A stretch of DNA of 64,000 nt, taken from Xiphias gladius. Taxonomy: Eukaryota; Chordata; Actinopteri; Istiophoriformes; Xiphiidae. The first letter of the stretch is position 1. Each line of letters starts with the position of its first letter. A model generated the notes under the pieces. That model was not told the DNA's origin, searched no databases, and saw only the letters and a list, made by a program, of their open reading frames with translations. The translations under genes and the position numbers were made by a program. Positions 32,413-46,300 of the stretch are shown here, piece after piece. The stretch is from NCBI RefSeq assembly GCF_016859285.1, contig NC_053414.1:25940261-26004260 (forward strand), written 5' to 3'.

Positions 32413-35400
32413 AGCTGTACTGCACTGTATAACTTTCCTGGAATTTACTTGCATGGCTTGAGTCAGTGAGCCTTTGTGCTCTCTACACACTAACATCAGT
32501 TACAGGCAGAGATTACACGTTCCATAACACAGCCCTGTGGATTTTAATCTACAAAGTATAAATAGCACATCGTATGTCAACCCAGGTATAATTAGTCACA
32601 AACAGGCCCGGCCAAATGCGAGAAACGCCCGGAAAATAAACCTGTGCACTCAGCTTTTATACGTATTACTAGCAGTCTCAAGTATTTTACTTTCGCTGCT
32701 TTCAGCAGACTGAAGAATACTCAAGAAATATTTTCAAGCCGGACAGACCCCGAGAGCTTTTTCTTATTTAGGTGTTAAATACTAATTCTCTGAGAATTGC
32801 TAATAAACATGTTTTTGAACCCCATGCCATGGTGCAGAAGTCTTCTGCAGAAAATGACTCATTACTTCTGCTTGGGGTCTGACAAACCCCAGTTGTAATA
32901 TATGGTTACATACAATGGACTGAATGAATTTCATGATCTCATGATCTATCTGTGATTCTTGCTGAAAGTACTTTTTCCGCAGCACTACCCTTTCCAAGCC
33001 ACATATAAGTTCACTTGGATTTCTTTCCTTTTTGTTTGAGCTTTTAACAAGGAGTTAAACCTCTTGACCTCTTGTGAATGTGAAAGATTTTTTTGTCAAA
33101 CAAAAGGAAAATATATTTTTTCATGCATAGCCATGTAACATAAAAAACATTCAATATTTACTTATTGGGTGTATGAACAAGGCTTTATGGTCATTTCTGT
33201 ATTTTGTCCCTGTCACCAAATGTGTGAGCCTAGTTTGTGGCAAAGGGAAGGGATACCACTTCAATACTTTTCCTCATATTGGGTTTTTTAAGGTCATAAG
33301 AAAATAAGAAATATAAATATTTGTAGAAAATAATGGTTGATTTTGCTGCTGCATGTGTATTATTTTTACACATGCAACTGTGGGATCTGAGGCCGGAAAG
33401 CCAGTGTCAACAAAACGCAAAAGCTAATCTTCCATGACAGTAATTTAAAAACTCTTGCTTAATAAACGTTTAGTTCCTGTTTTTGGGACTGGCAATTAAA
33501 TGTCTATTTTTCATGGCCTACACCTGCACACTGTTTCCACATTACAGGAGCCACACTGGTCTGGAGCAGAGCACTTTTGGCCCAGCAGTGCGTCTGTAAC
33601 GAGCAGAGCTGCAGTGTTTGCCTGTGTCCTGTCACAGTATCCCACCAAGTTAAAAATGGTTCATGTAAGGTTAGACAGTGTGGGGAAGGGAAGAACAGCT
33701 TTTCATTGAACTACTGGTAGTTGGTGTACTTTGAGGATTTGCTTTGAATTTCAAAGATCTCTCAGCTCATTCATTCGAAAGACAGTTCTCCCCCTGGGCC
33801 AATTCACACTATGTTGTTAATGTGAGGGGTGCTGTTAGGGGAAGAAAACCGTGAATAAATCAGGAGTGCGTGATTCAGAGCTGGAAAGGGGGCCTGTAAA
33901 ATACCAGGGATTACGTAGAGGATATTCAGTATATAGTGTTTACATATATTGTATGTTTATGTTTAAATATAGAAAAACTGTATACAGAGGGAAAGCAGCA
34001 ACTCCAGGCCTGGCTCTGTCTCGGGCCTCCAGTTTAATGCCACAGAATGTTTTCTTGTCTTTGCACAGTAAAAATTTCAACATCAACCCTGTCCAGATGG
34101 ACAGGAAATATTGTGTAGGCCAAATAATTTCACTGGCACCTCTATTTGCTGTGACAAAGTTCATGTTTTAAAATGCAGAAAAGCAACCAGAGGCTATCTA
34201 TGCAGGGCAGCTAAATTAAGAAATCCTGTTTCGATACCCTGTAGCACAGTCAGATTTCCCCTCTCCAGTGAGTGGAATAAGGCAACCAAAGCCCAAACTG
34301 TGCATACATGCTCCTGAGAAATAACCTACAACAACTGAGATTGCTTACATGGTTTCCTCTTAAAAGAAAATGGGCAGCATTGTTGATTTTACTTGTTAAA
34401 TTCCTCCCAGCAGTTACTGGCCTACAGTCAATACAAATCAAATGCAGTTGCACCAAAAGAAAAAGCCCGAGCCAATTCATCTGTGGAACCGAAACCACTC
34501 CCTGAAAGAAAAATGTAATGATTAAAATGACCCAGTAATAAAAGTTGCCAACTATGGCAATGCCACATTGTCTCATAAATAGCATGTTGAGTATTATGTG
34601 ATAAGATAATGACTACAAAGAAAATTCCTGAAAGATTCCAGTTATAGTAAAGTATTTTAACATTATATGCTCCAGGAAAAGAGTGGACAATCCATACAAT
34701 CCATTTAATTGACTCTCCCTCCTCATTCAGCCGAATTTATCTGTGCTCATTTTCCTAATTACTGATGAAAATAGTGCTGGTGATTCATTGGGATCTGTAG
34801 CGATTCAGTGCCTGTGCTCAAGTGTAGGATATTTTTTCAGTGGTTAAGCGCTCTGCTTGTACATTTAGCATTAAATACTGATACGTCAAGGGTTTAAGAA
34901 ATTATACGCAATTTTCAAGTTGAAAACGAGCAATAAAAATCCAAATCAGATTTACTGATATTTGAAATGGACACTTTAACGTGGTTTAATTCAGTCTGTC
35001 AAAAATCCCTAGTGACTCATACATCACATGTGACATACTGAATATATGTTGCCAAAAAATCCTGAATTATAGTTTTGGCTTACGGTATTTAAACCTGCTG
35101 CAGGACACGGGTCTCTCCTCCGATGAAAGCTGTTAGGAAAGATACTCTTTAACCTCAGCTTGATTTGCTCTCATTTGGCAATCGTGCAGGTGACTCATTC
35201 TTTACAGGAAATAAAGGGGGCATATTTTGAGGACAATATTTTTGATTTGGGCTGATCCCTGAGGTTCAGTGTTGAATGATGTGAAGGGATTTACTGAAAT
35301 GTTACCCGACTGATTTTCAGTAAAACTGTGGCTCCTGGGCCCATATTAATCCTGATACAGAGGACATTCTACTGATCTATGAATAGTCTGTTTCCTTTGA

Positions 35401-35574
35401 CCACTTTCATTCTTCAGGCTGGTATAATCTGCATTTTTATAATAAGGGGTCATAGTGTCAAACTAGAGAATTATCAGCTGAATATACAGTTCGCCTCTAC
35501 TCTGCGGAGGGTTTTGGTGACTTTTGCCCCATTGTTTTGGTTTTCCAGCCCGTAACCTTAAAGTACTTCTGGTT

Positions 35575-36205
35575 CATGCTCACTGCTCTCAAAGCCTTGT
35601 TTTCGGGTGCAGCTGGCAGCCGCTTTCAGTGAGATAGCTCTAGAAAAACAACTGTTACAAGGGAAAGCTAACAGACAAACATTTAGCAGCTTTAGAGCCA
35701 GATAGTGTCGTTCCCTCAGGAAAATCAGTGCAGACCAAAGTTAAAAGAGAGTGAATATTGGAGGAACACAACTCCAAATGGAGGATTAGGTAACTCCATA
35801 ACTGCCAGATGTATAAATAAGTATCTGATTTACCATTGCACTCTTATAACATTGTTTAAAAAAAAAAAAAAATCAAAATCAATGCAGCAGAATCAGATAT
35901 GTCATCTTTTTTCCCCACGCATTATTCTTCCCTCTTAAAGCCTGACGCCTACATTACCCAAAGCGCATCTTAACGGTTGCCAGTTTTTCACGAGATTCAG
36001 GTGCGTCATGCTAGTAGTGGCTAAGGCAGCCGTGAGCCGCTAGCCTCTCTAGGTCTACAACCCAGATTTTTGTCATTTTCAAACTTACTCAACTTACATA
36101 CCAAAACACTTTATATAATTTTATTTTTTACAAGCAATAGCATTCCCCAAGACCTGTAAACAGACTCTGATGTGGAAAATCAGTGGAGTTCCCCTTCAAG
36201 ATGCC
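35575..36205 (+). repeat. Probable interspersed repeat, family not named
   Basis: Blocks such as GCAGCTGGCAGCCGCTTTCA, GAGTGAATATTGGAGGA and, at the right edge, AAAATCAGTGGAGTTCCCCT resemble a repeat that I recall from other fish. No second copy was found in the window, so support is recall only. Confidence 0.3.
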
Positions 36206-37551
36206 AAAAAAAAAATCTGTTATTTTAGTGGCATATTAGACCTTTGTATCTTAATTGCTGGTCATTACTGAAAAACTGTGTGTGTAATCAATGATTGTTT
36301 ACTTTTAGCTTCTAAATTAGAAAGTGAAACCAAATCATCACATTATTTTTTCAGGTCTCTACTCTTCTGACTCTCATCCCACTACTTTCTCAATATCTTA
36401 CTCCAGAGTTATAGGACCATTTTTTTGTGTGTGTTCATTGAAAAAAAAAAAACTGACTAATAGCTCCAAACAGACATTAAAAAATTTTTTTTTTGGTATC
36501 TCCTCTAGCTATGCAGAGCACCGCATCACAATCCTCCTTTCATTGCAGCCGACTGTGATTTATTCTGATGCTCTCCCTCCACCCATCCATCATGATGTGT
36601 TTGTTTAGCTTGTTGACCCAGAGTCCCTGCATGCCTTCACACATGCTGTTGTCATGTGACAGGACAGATCACTTCAGGGGTTACCCACAGAGAACATACA
36701 CAGGCAGAAACATATGCAGCCACACAAATAAAGACTTTTACTACAGCCAGATAAACACAAGGTTTAAATCTTTGCTGGTAATCATAATGTAGTGTGACAG
36801 AAGTCTGTTCTGAACCTCTACAGTGGTCACAGTTTCATGGTCACGTCTGTCTGGGAGTTAGTAATTATCTAAAATACTGAAACAATTGTTATCTCACATC
36901 AATCTGTAGAAAATTGAAAGCAGGGCTGTAATAAAAGAAATTCTGTATCTAATTTGTGACTTTGGAACATGAATACTGCGACATTTTGACAAAAACAAAG
37001 CATTTTTTTATGAACATAATAATGGGATGACAATAGGTCATGAGAGAAGGTGAAAATATTATTTTCTTTCTTAAATTTAAAAGACTGATAGTTTCATTTA
37101 TGAGGTATGAAAATAGTAATGATATACATCTCAGTTTTGACCCACATCTGGTGCAGTTGCATCGGTTTAATCAGCTGGTGAGCTGGTAACATGTTTAGTT
37201 CTCCAGCCTTGTACAGCTTTTGCATATTAACTTCTCGTAAAGCTGAGTTGTGTACACAGATTTCCGAAGAGCATCTTGGCAACGTATCATGTATTTGTTC
37301 CGCTGTAAATCACTGGAGTGATTAGCTGCTTGTGGCAAGTCAGTTTCAGGCTCTGTTTGACCGATCCAGCGTCTGTAGTGACCTCAACCCAGGAGTTATG
37401 CGAGGTCATCTCACCAGCCTCAGGAACAACTGGAATGATAACACCAGCGGCAGTACAACCCCCTGGGGGAGGCTCTGTGTTCGTCTCTGTTGTCCAGTAT
37501 CAGTGGAGTCCGCTACAAAATGACACACCACAAATCAGACAGAGCAGCCAA

Positions 37552-38402
37552 CAGTGGTGGAATAGGTATTCAGATAAATAAAAGTACCAATACAGCAATG
37601 TAGAAACACTCCATTACAAGTAAAAGTCCCGCGTGAAAAATCCTGCTTAAGTAAAAGTACACAAGTATTAGCAGCAAAATATAGTTAAGGTATTAAAGTA
37701 AAAGTACGGGTTTGGTCCCTCTGACTGAGATATTATTATATATGAGATCATTAGATGATTAGTACTGAAGTATCAGTGTGTAGCAGCATGTTATTGTTGG
37801 AGCTGCTGGAGGTAGGTCTAGTTTGAACTACTTTATATCCAGATTTATATACAGGGACACCAGATAAATCTGCAGAATCGTGAGATGATTCATGGGAAAG
37901 GAAAAAAGAAAAAACAAAGGTCTGATACACAAATCTGTTTTCAGTTTCTTGACCTCTTCGCTAACGTTTGATTTTTGGTTAAATATTGGATCATTGGAAC
38001 ATTTATTGAAATGAAACCATGTGAGGAGTTTAGAGGGAAAAAACACTATTTGGTGGAGCTGTTAACAACTCATAGACATCTGAAATGTGACCCCAGCTAC
38101 ACGCTGCTGTTCGTAAGACGTCAGAAGCCAAAAAGGTGGGAAACTACTGGTTTAATCTTTAATAATGTGTTGTAGCTTAGAAGCTTGTTACATTATCTGC
38201 TGTGTAAAATCTTCATTTTAAAAGTAACTAGTAACTAAAGCTGATAAATAAATGTAGTAGAGTAGAAAGTACAATGTTTCCCTCTGAAATGTAGTGGAGT
38301 GGAAGTATGCAGTAACATAAAATGGAAATACCAAAGTGAATTACAAGTACCTCAAATTTGTACAGTACTTGAGTAAATATACTTAGATACTTTCTTCCAC
38401 TG
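37552..38402. mobile_element. hAT-type non-autonomous DNA transposon with 8-bp TSD
   Basis: The 851-bp element begins CAGTGGTGGAATAGGTATTC and ends ACTTTCTTCCACTG, so the termini are inverted (CAGTGG and CCACTG, with imperfect inner similarity). It is flanked on both sides by the identical octamer GCAGCCAA (37544-37551 and 38403-38410). An 8-bp target-site duplication is the hallmark of hAT transposition. The interior is rich in AAGTAAAAGTAC-like motifs and has no transposase frame, so it needs a transposase from elsewhere. Confidence 0.8.
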
Positions 38403-41400
38403 GCAGCCAAGTGCACTCTGATGACCTAATCAAAACCTAAAAATGACAGCGCGAATTGGACGGTGCAGTCAAAGGGACGGATGGTTTTACTCCGGGTACA
38501 AAAATCCAAGAAGAAACTTGATCGTTTTGTTAATAAACCAAGTACACGTTATAATTGTATACACTGATGTGTCTATATATCTGTGCTGTAAACAGCCCCT
38601 GTGTGTGTGTGTGTGAACTCTAACCCTTGAGACACAGTCAGAGACTAGAAACAAGGAGAACACAGAAACGGAAAAGTACAAATGAAACAATGCCAGAGTT
38701 GCACAGTCTTGTGGAATCTGTCCTCTCTGAGGGATGATTGCAAAGCCACAAGTTATGTGATAAAACTCCTTCTTCTGCCAATCCCCCAAAACATACTATA
38801 AATCACACTGGAGATGCTGGAAGAATTTACTTTCAGACACATGAGTCATAGACAAACTCGAGGAAGGGGACAGAGTCTTCTTCGCTTTTGATCCCCTCCC
38901 TTGCTTCCTCACAAATAACAAAGGAACGGCCATAAACTTCTACCTTAGCCTGCCTTTAAAGGAGAGGACTAAAACAAACTTAGAGAAAAACTGTTACGCC
39001 CGAGGACTGGAGATTAAGAGGAAATGTATTCTTAGCCAAGACATACAATATCAGGTGTTTTCCAGATATTGCCCTCACTTATCAGGGTATGAACCAGGCC
39101 TGCAGCTGGTGTGAGCACCACAATCCATCTGGTAAATGTACAAACACAAGGAGGCACATTTTAATCAAAGCAGACTACAACAAATGCGGTCAGAGTGCAG
39201 GATTACACATGTATTGAATAGTGGAGGCGATGGATTAGACAGCTGTATACTATTACTAGTTAAAGGTAATATAGTTCCTGTAGATAAAGTTAGGGCAGAT
39301 ATCGTGTAATCTCATAAGTGTGAGTATTTGCATCGTCCTCTACTCCATAAGATATTTTAGAAGTTAAAAATGATATTTAACTAAGCTGTGACTAGTGATG
39401 CATGTTGCTGCTCTCTATATCTCTGTACAGGCTTTTTTGTTGGCTTTTTATTTGCATTGATTTGAAGCTTTGCAAGCTTAAACATAAACTGTGCTGATTC
39501 AAGCTTGGCTTTGATTTTTGTTTTTCTTTGTTACAGATTTTTATTATAAAATAGAGCTGACTTGTGACTCACAAACTCACCCATTTGCATTTCGCAGAGT
39601 ACTCATTAAAGTTGCTAACAACAATAACAGTATTGTAGTGGTTTTTGTTTAAATAGCTGCATTTACTGACTTTTAGGGCAAGAATTCCACGAGAATTTCA
39701 AGAGAATCTAAAAATCCTGGCATTTTACCACCCTACAAAGTTGTGATGACTACTATGTGGATATTACAGAGCAACATCAGCATCCATGCGGAGTCATGTT
39801 TGTGGCCACCATTCACTCCCTGAGAAAAAAAAGACCTCAAACGATGGTTTCTAAACATTCTACTTCATGTTTCCCTTTGGAAGCTGGAAAAAAGGTTCAA
39901 ACTTGTTCATCAGAGCCCTCAAGGTTCACAGTCTTCCCCAAATGAATCACACTGACCCTTCTCATGGCAGACATCCCAACTTTTGCAATACCCTTCGGTA
40001 GTTAAGACTGTTATTAGCTACACCTGTGTTAGACAAGTCAAAATGACAGTTTTGCTCCTAAACTTAACTTAACAAAAAAGGCTGCAGTGTTTTAGAATTA
40101 AAAAATTTAAGAAAATCCTTTCAGTCAACCTTAATTTTCTACTTGATCGAGAAATATGGAAATTAAAAGATGTCATTTTGTAAATTTTAAGACGTTCCAA
40201 TGCTATAACAATGTAGAAAACCCATTAAAGACAGCCTAAGGAGTTCATAGTCCATTCGTTTATCCTCTAATTGTTCCCAAAAATCCCTATAAACATCCCC
40301 TTAATTACATCATCATTAATGTGGAAATTATTTGCTATTTTCAGGTTATAAAAATTAGGTATTCAGTTTCTGGTGTATTATTTCTAGTCTACAATCATGC
40401 TTGCAATCTTGTCAAGAGTAGTCTAATAAGGATTGTAGTAGCCTGTCCAGCTTCCTTGCAAAATGGAGCCATAATAAAGCGTCAATGGTTTTAAAAACCC
40501 ATGAACCAAAGTCAGAAACCCCAAATTATTATGCCAGACCATCCACATCCCACAGCCCTGGAAGACAGATGTGCTCCTCATTTGGTCTCTCACTTCAATG
40601 AGCGCTTTGAAATCCCCACATTGAGTCCCTTTTGTCTGTGTTTGAACCATCAGGCGTTGATAACTGCGTGCCACAGCCTGGTCGGATTTTGTCAAGTGGG
40701 ATAACTCGATCGTTCCGTAAGTGGCTTAGGATTTACTGCCAGAGTGACTCTGGCAATAAATGACACAGTATGAGACTCCAGGGACGATCACTGTGATAGG
40801 AATATCTAACAGAGGCAGTGAGAGAGGGAAAGAGGAGAGTGGAGACCATATACTGTCTGTGGTGGGGAGAGAGCAGAAAGCATAAACGTGGTATGGATCG
40901 TCCTTTCCGCTCCTGCACAGCGCCTCAGTACAAAATACCTTTTTTTTAACCTGAACAACAGGGAGGAGAAAGTAAAGCGCGAGGGACACTTCAGCAGCCT
41001 TATAGATTTCAGTCTGATCCCACCTGTGGTATTCGTGTCCATGCATAGTAATAAGGAAATTTGAAAAATAGTGTGTTCTGCCATTTATTTCCCAGTTTTT
41101 GAGGACGCAAAAACTACATCATGTTTTCAGAGAATCTGAGCAGACACGGGAGGCAGATGTTCTTTATGGGTGTGTGTTTAGTTTGCAAATTTAAACCCTT
41201 CCTCTTTCCTCGGGCTGGGCAGTTCACGGTCCATCTAAGAGCAACTAAAGATGGAGGACAACAGAAGCCATGTAGATAGTAAGATTAATGACCCTGTCGA
41301 CACATTGATGACTATAGCCCTGGAAAGTGGAGCAAATCAAATCTGAAGGCCAACTACAGACATTATGGGCATGAGGGATGGCAGCTCAGAGGCGCTCTGC

Positions 41401-42017
41401 TCTGAATTCAGATATTTGCCGACAGAAAAAGAAAGTGAAAGACTTTAAAGTCACTGCTGGCCTGGGGACACATGTCTACCAAAACCTTTCCAGGGCTGAG
41501 GGCTACAGAAAAACATACTCGTGTTACAGAGGTCCTGGTTTAGAGGAACACCATGACTCATACCTCTGATGCTGAATGTGCAGTTCTTCTCACCATGATT
41601 TCCATATTTTCAAGACAGCAATTCTCTAGAACGTCAGTTAATTACTGTATGTCTGTGAGCATGAGATTGTTGGTTTACAGATCGAAGAGATATTGTAAGG
41701 AAAATATGGCAGAGAAGGAACACTTAGACCTGATTTTTCAGGGAATGAGCAATGTGTAAACAAAGGAACTTTGCATGCGCTATCAGAAGCAGCAATCTGC
41801 AGGACAATGACACAACACAGTACTGTTCACGTTCTTCCAAAAGAAGGATTAACATCCTGGTTGGCTTGAGTCTGAAAGGTTAAAATGTCCACTAAGCCTG
41901 ATACATGACAACAAAAACGTTTTCGATGAGGAAGAAAGTGAAAATGGAATTACGGTCAAAGGAAAACTATGAGGAAGTGTTCTCGCATAAGTGATCCATT
42001 ATATAACGTACTTCATG

Positions 42018-42115
42018 TGGGACCTTTGTTGCATGTCATTCCCCACCTCTCCCTCCCCTCATTTCCTGTCATCTCTCTATGTGGCACTCTACAATAAAAG
42101 CATAAAATGCCCCAA
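42018..42115 (+). repeat. SINE-like 3' tail, copy 3
   Basis: Reads GGGACCTTTGTTGCATGTCA, CTCATTTCCTGTCATCTCTC and then CAATAAAAGCATAAAATGCC, the same order as the copies near 19.7 kb. Confidence 0.6.
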
Positions 42116-42258
42116 AATCAATTATCAATAATATATCGATAATATTGATAATATTAATAATAATTATCACATCTGAAAACTACAAAGACAAGATGTGATC
42201 AATTTGAAGGGGGGGGGGGGATAAAAACAGGAGTGGTGAACGAAAGTTCTGCTACAGT

Positions 42259-43390
42259 GAGATTCAAAAAAATTTATTTAAAAATCCTAAATAAAAAATG
42301 AAAACAGACAAGAAAGGGAAAACGCATCAGAAGATACAAAAATACATGTGGGTGACTGGAGACATGAGAGAATTTATGTGCTGAATTTCATGGGAAATTG
42401 TTCAATGTATTGGATTGCATTAGAAACTTCCAAGACAAGTACATCTACTGCCAATGTGGACAAACTGTATCTGTATCTCTGAGTCTTACATTGAGGACTG
42501 TGACCACAGGTGAAGTGCAGGCTGTTTGTGATTATTAACTAGTAAAGACACTCATGTCAACTAATTTTCATTTGCAAATAAAAAGCATGTTTCAAACACT
42601 ATATGTTTATATACAAGACATAATTTAATTTACATCACAAGTGTTAAAAAAAGAAATGTAAAAAGAAGAGAAAAACAGTTCATTAGTAGCAGTTATACCT
42701 GAAGTAGATGCCAGGAAGAGAAACACTGTGTCTGTGGTCAAGATAGTTGTGGTGTTGATTTTTTTTTTTTTTTTTTTTTGTCAACCAAGTTGAATCAGTT
42801 GGGGTCAAAATTCTGTCTCTAACTTTCTGGTATCAGTGTTGTGTTATTCTAAAATGGTTTTCCATCTGATGGAAAAAAATGAAATCTTTTCACATTTAAA
42901 GTAAAACATTTAAAAAGTACTTTCATAATACAAGGCTCAGTTCAAAGGCATGTAAAGGAGAAAAAGTATATCAAAAATGAAATGCCGACTGTACCAGTTC
43001 ACTACGTAAGAACATAAAAAGAAATGTTAATTTTGGCCAGGATCATTCTCTCAGTGTGGGAGAAGTTACACTGAATCACATTTGAACACATTTAAGATTT
43101 GTACAAATGGAAGGAATGTATGAGCAGGAGGAGGAAAGCACTAATCATCAAAAACTATTTTTTCCAAAAATATCCAGTAATCAGTATTGTGATCTTTTGT
43201 GTCTGGTTGGTTTTACCTGAGTGGATGACATTCTGCTGCTTTGCTAATATGGCTCATGTTTGCCCTTTCTAGGACAACAGAGGAACATCTATTTGGTACT
43301 TTTCTCATTTGCACTTTTCCTCTTGACTTGACCTCCCTCGACCTTTCCTCTAGACCTTATTTAATGGGAATTGCAGAAAAATTCCGTGGA
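42259..43390 (-). other. wiz: Presumed wiz 3' UTR
   Basis: Sequence downstream of the wiz stop, with an AATAAA on the minus strand near 42274 and a T21 run at 42759-42779. No coding frame was recognised. The 3' end is not pinned down. Confidence 0.35.
42759..42779. repeat. Poly(T) run
   Basis: Twenty-one consecutive T on the plus strand. Confidence 0.95.
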
Positions 43391-46300
43391 CTAGACAGCT
43401 ACTGGATGCACAAGTGCTGGAGCTGCCACCGGTGCAGCAGGAGGAGATGCTTTGCCTTTGTAGCCCAGTGATAAGATGTGTTTCTGTAGGTGTGTGATCC
43501 ACTGCTCCTGAACAGACAGAGGTCCATGGAACACTTCTTCACAGAACCTGAACAGCAGGACAGAGAGAGGCGGGGGATGTGCACTGCAGTACATACGGTA
43601 CATTGATAATGGAATCAAACATCAGGGTGCATCTCGTGTACGGCTGGGGAACAAATAAATATTTAGTGTTCATCATTTATGGCTTTATTGTCGAAATGAA
43701 AACCACAAGTTTTTCTCCTTTTGTATTAACTTAAGTAGCTTCAAAGTTGTTAAAATGATCTCATTCCACACAGTCTGACTTTATGATATACATTGTGTAT
43801 CTTCTTGTTCCAGCTCTTCATGAAGCTATATAATGTTTCCACTGAGTGAAATATCCAAACCCATGACTCCATGTTTCTTAATGAAAATATTCAGAATGTC
43901 TTGTGCATTGTTTTGTACACATTTCCCCAGAATCCAGCCTGATATATGCGGTATGGGACCTCCCCTACATACATGTAAAATAAAGTTCTGTGAGTTTGAG
44001 CAATATACTTGACAAATCAAACTGCTGAAAATCATACTGCATGTCCAGTCTGACTTGCCTTAACATTCTGTCCGTCATGGACAATACTTGATTTGATTTT
44101 TTTAAACACATAATCCCTGTTATTGCATCATTCTAAAGCCCATTAGTCACTGAATACAAAGGGGATGTGATTCTTTATGTTTTGTACTTTATAGACTGAC
44201 CTGCACTTCAGGGAGTAGACTTTGCCCACCAGCTTGACCAACGGTGTTAGTGGGGGCTTTGGCAGCAGAGCAGGGATGTTGCCAGATCGTGATGGTTGCT
44301 GGGAGTTGGTGTCCTGGTTTTCCTCCCCTGTAGGCACTGCGTGTTTTGGTGGATGGACCCCTGAAATTTGGCAAAAGAGGTATTCCCGTAACATGCAGTA
44401 AAAAAATCAAAATGTTTCTATCAGTAACAGTATACAGTATCTGGATCCAGCTATTGTCTTTCATTTCTCACCCCTTGGCGAGCGCACACCGGGGTCGCTG
44501 TGGGCTGCAATAGTCCGTGTGTGACCTTGTGATTGTCTGGATGAGCCTGCAGTGACGCTCAAGTCCTCTCTGCCCGCCCTGTGTTCAGGCTTCAAGCTAC
44601 TGCCTGGCACAGAGTCAGAGTCTGTGGACAGAGAGGGCGAAGCAGCAGTTCTCTGGGACTGAAAGAAAATGAATGTATAGAAAATATCAATGTATTTAAT
44701 ACATCTTTGGATGTACCCCAATCTGACTGGGAATTATTATAAGCATACTACAAAGCAAAGCCTACCTTCTTGATATAAAGGTCTCCCATGCGGTAGCGTC
44801 GGTTTATCGCTGCCACTTTGACTGGGTCCCTCCGGATCAACTCACTGAGGAGTTCGATCGGTGAACTCGCTCCGTCTGCCTTCCATTCTATGATTCCCAG
44901 CTGTCGGAGGTGGGCCCGCGCATGACTTGCCAGGGCCTTGCGGTTTTCAAAATCAAACCCACAAAGCTCACAGGATGTGTCTGACACAAAGGAGACATTT
45001 TTAGACAAGTATTAGTCATCTATTATGAATTTACTGAGTTCCACAAATCATTTTGCTGTAACTGCATAAAAATTGACATTTATGGTATATTCCCATCTGC
45101 TGAACCTGTTTACTCCAAAACTACCTTCAGTGATTTCATGTCATCTAACACAATGATTTTCAAAATCTGCCTAAGAATGTGTATCTGGATTTCAGTGCAC
45201 ACAAGTAGAAACACCAATAGGCAGTTAAAGAAACAGTAGAGTAACGGCAAGAGTCGGTTTTCCTGTTGAGGACAAAGTCAATGCTTGCCTTAATCAAAAT
45301 GCAGCATTGCATTAAGGGGGTCGTCTCAGGAAGTGAGACTATAAGGGAAAAAAACAAACCTCTAGGGTCAAGTCTGAGTTGTTAAAGGAGAAGGCTCGTG
45401 TTATTTTATGTTTTTCTTAATTTCCAACTTCATTTTACTGTTTGTTGCACTCAGCCCTATTTGTTGCTTCTTAAGATGTGGATCTTTAAAAACAGGCCAC
45501 AAATATAGAGTTTAATTTTTTTTTTTTAGAAGGCTGAGTAATTTGCCAAAACCACTGTGCAGATTTTAACAAACGTAACAAGAGTAACGACTCCATTTGT
45601 TGGGGACTATTTTCAGCTGTGGACTAAAACACATTTGGTGCTCTAGTGAGTATTTATGGCACCAGGACATTGTATGTAGGATTATGTGTTCATTATAGTT
45701 AAGAAACATGTCACCATCATATAATAACATGGATTATTCCTTTAATGCAGATCCACCACTATGTAAGAAAACATTTTCTTCTGTGGAATCTAATACAAAT
45801 GGCTTAACTATTGCTCTACAGGGGTGTTAATGTCTTACTGGTGTGTGATGCCCCATGCTTGCCAGATGGGGATTTCTCTTTCATGGAATAATCAAGAGGT
45901 GTGGTGCAGTTGCTGGGGGCTGTTTCCCTTGACTGGGGGCCATCCGGGGACCTTTTAGAGCCTTTAGGGTTCCATGTGGCTTTGCCTGATGCTGAAGACC
46001 CTTTTCTGCCTTCTTCACCGTGCAACATGACCTGTTTAAGGAGGTCAATCGGTGACGTTTTGATCGACCAGGTGAGGCCGAGCTGGCGCAGATGGGCTCG
46101 CGCATGGCATGACAAAGCTTTGCGGGTCTCAAACAGCTGGCCACAGAAGTCACAAAGGACTGTTGGCGGGGATTGTATGTCTGTGGAGGACACTAAGAGG
46201 ATACATCCAAATGTTGATGTACACATACAAACAAATAAATGAATTAATGGAAAAAAGTGAGTCTACAAATAAACTAAATAAATAAATTAACTGGAGCATG

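Larger units (their letters stand above)
18250..42250. other. Gene-poor intergenic region with scattered repeats
   Basis: About 24 kb between the ptger1 promoter and the wiz 3' UTR. I found no exon chain with matching splice phases and no recognisable domain. The longest frames (for example 142 codons at 20663-21091) have no family motif. Identified repeats are listed separately; the rest is AT-rich sequence in which I see nothing. Confidence 0.5.

Noticed and set aside
40726-41084. Overlapping minus-strand frames of 92-106 codons
   Set aside because: Two mutually overlapping frames with no domain; most likely chance.
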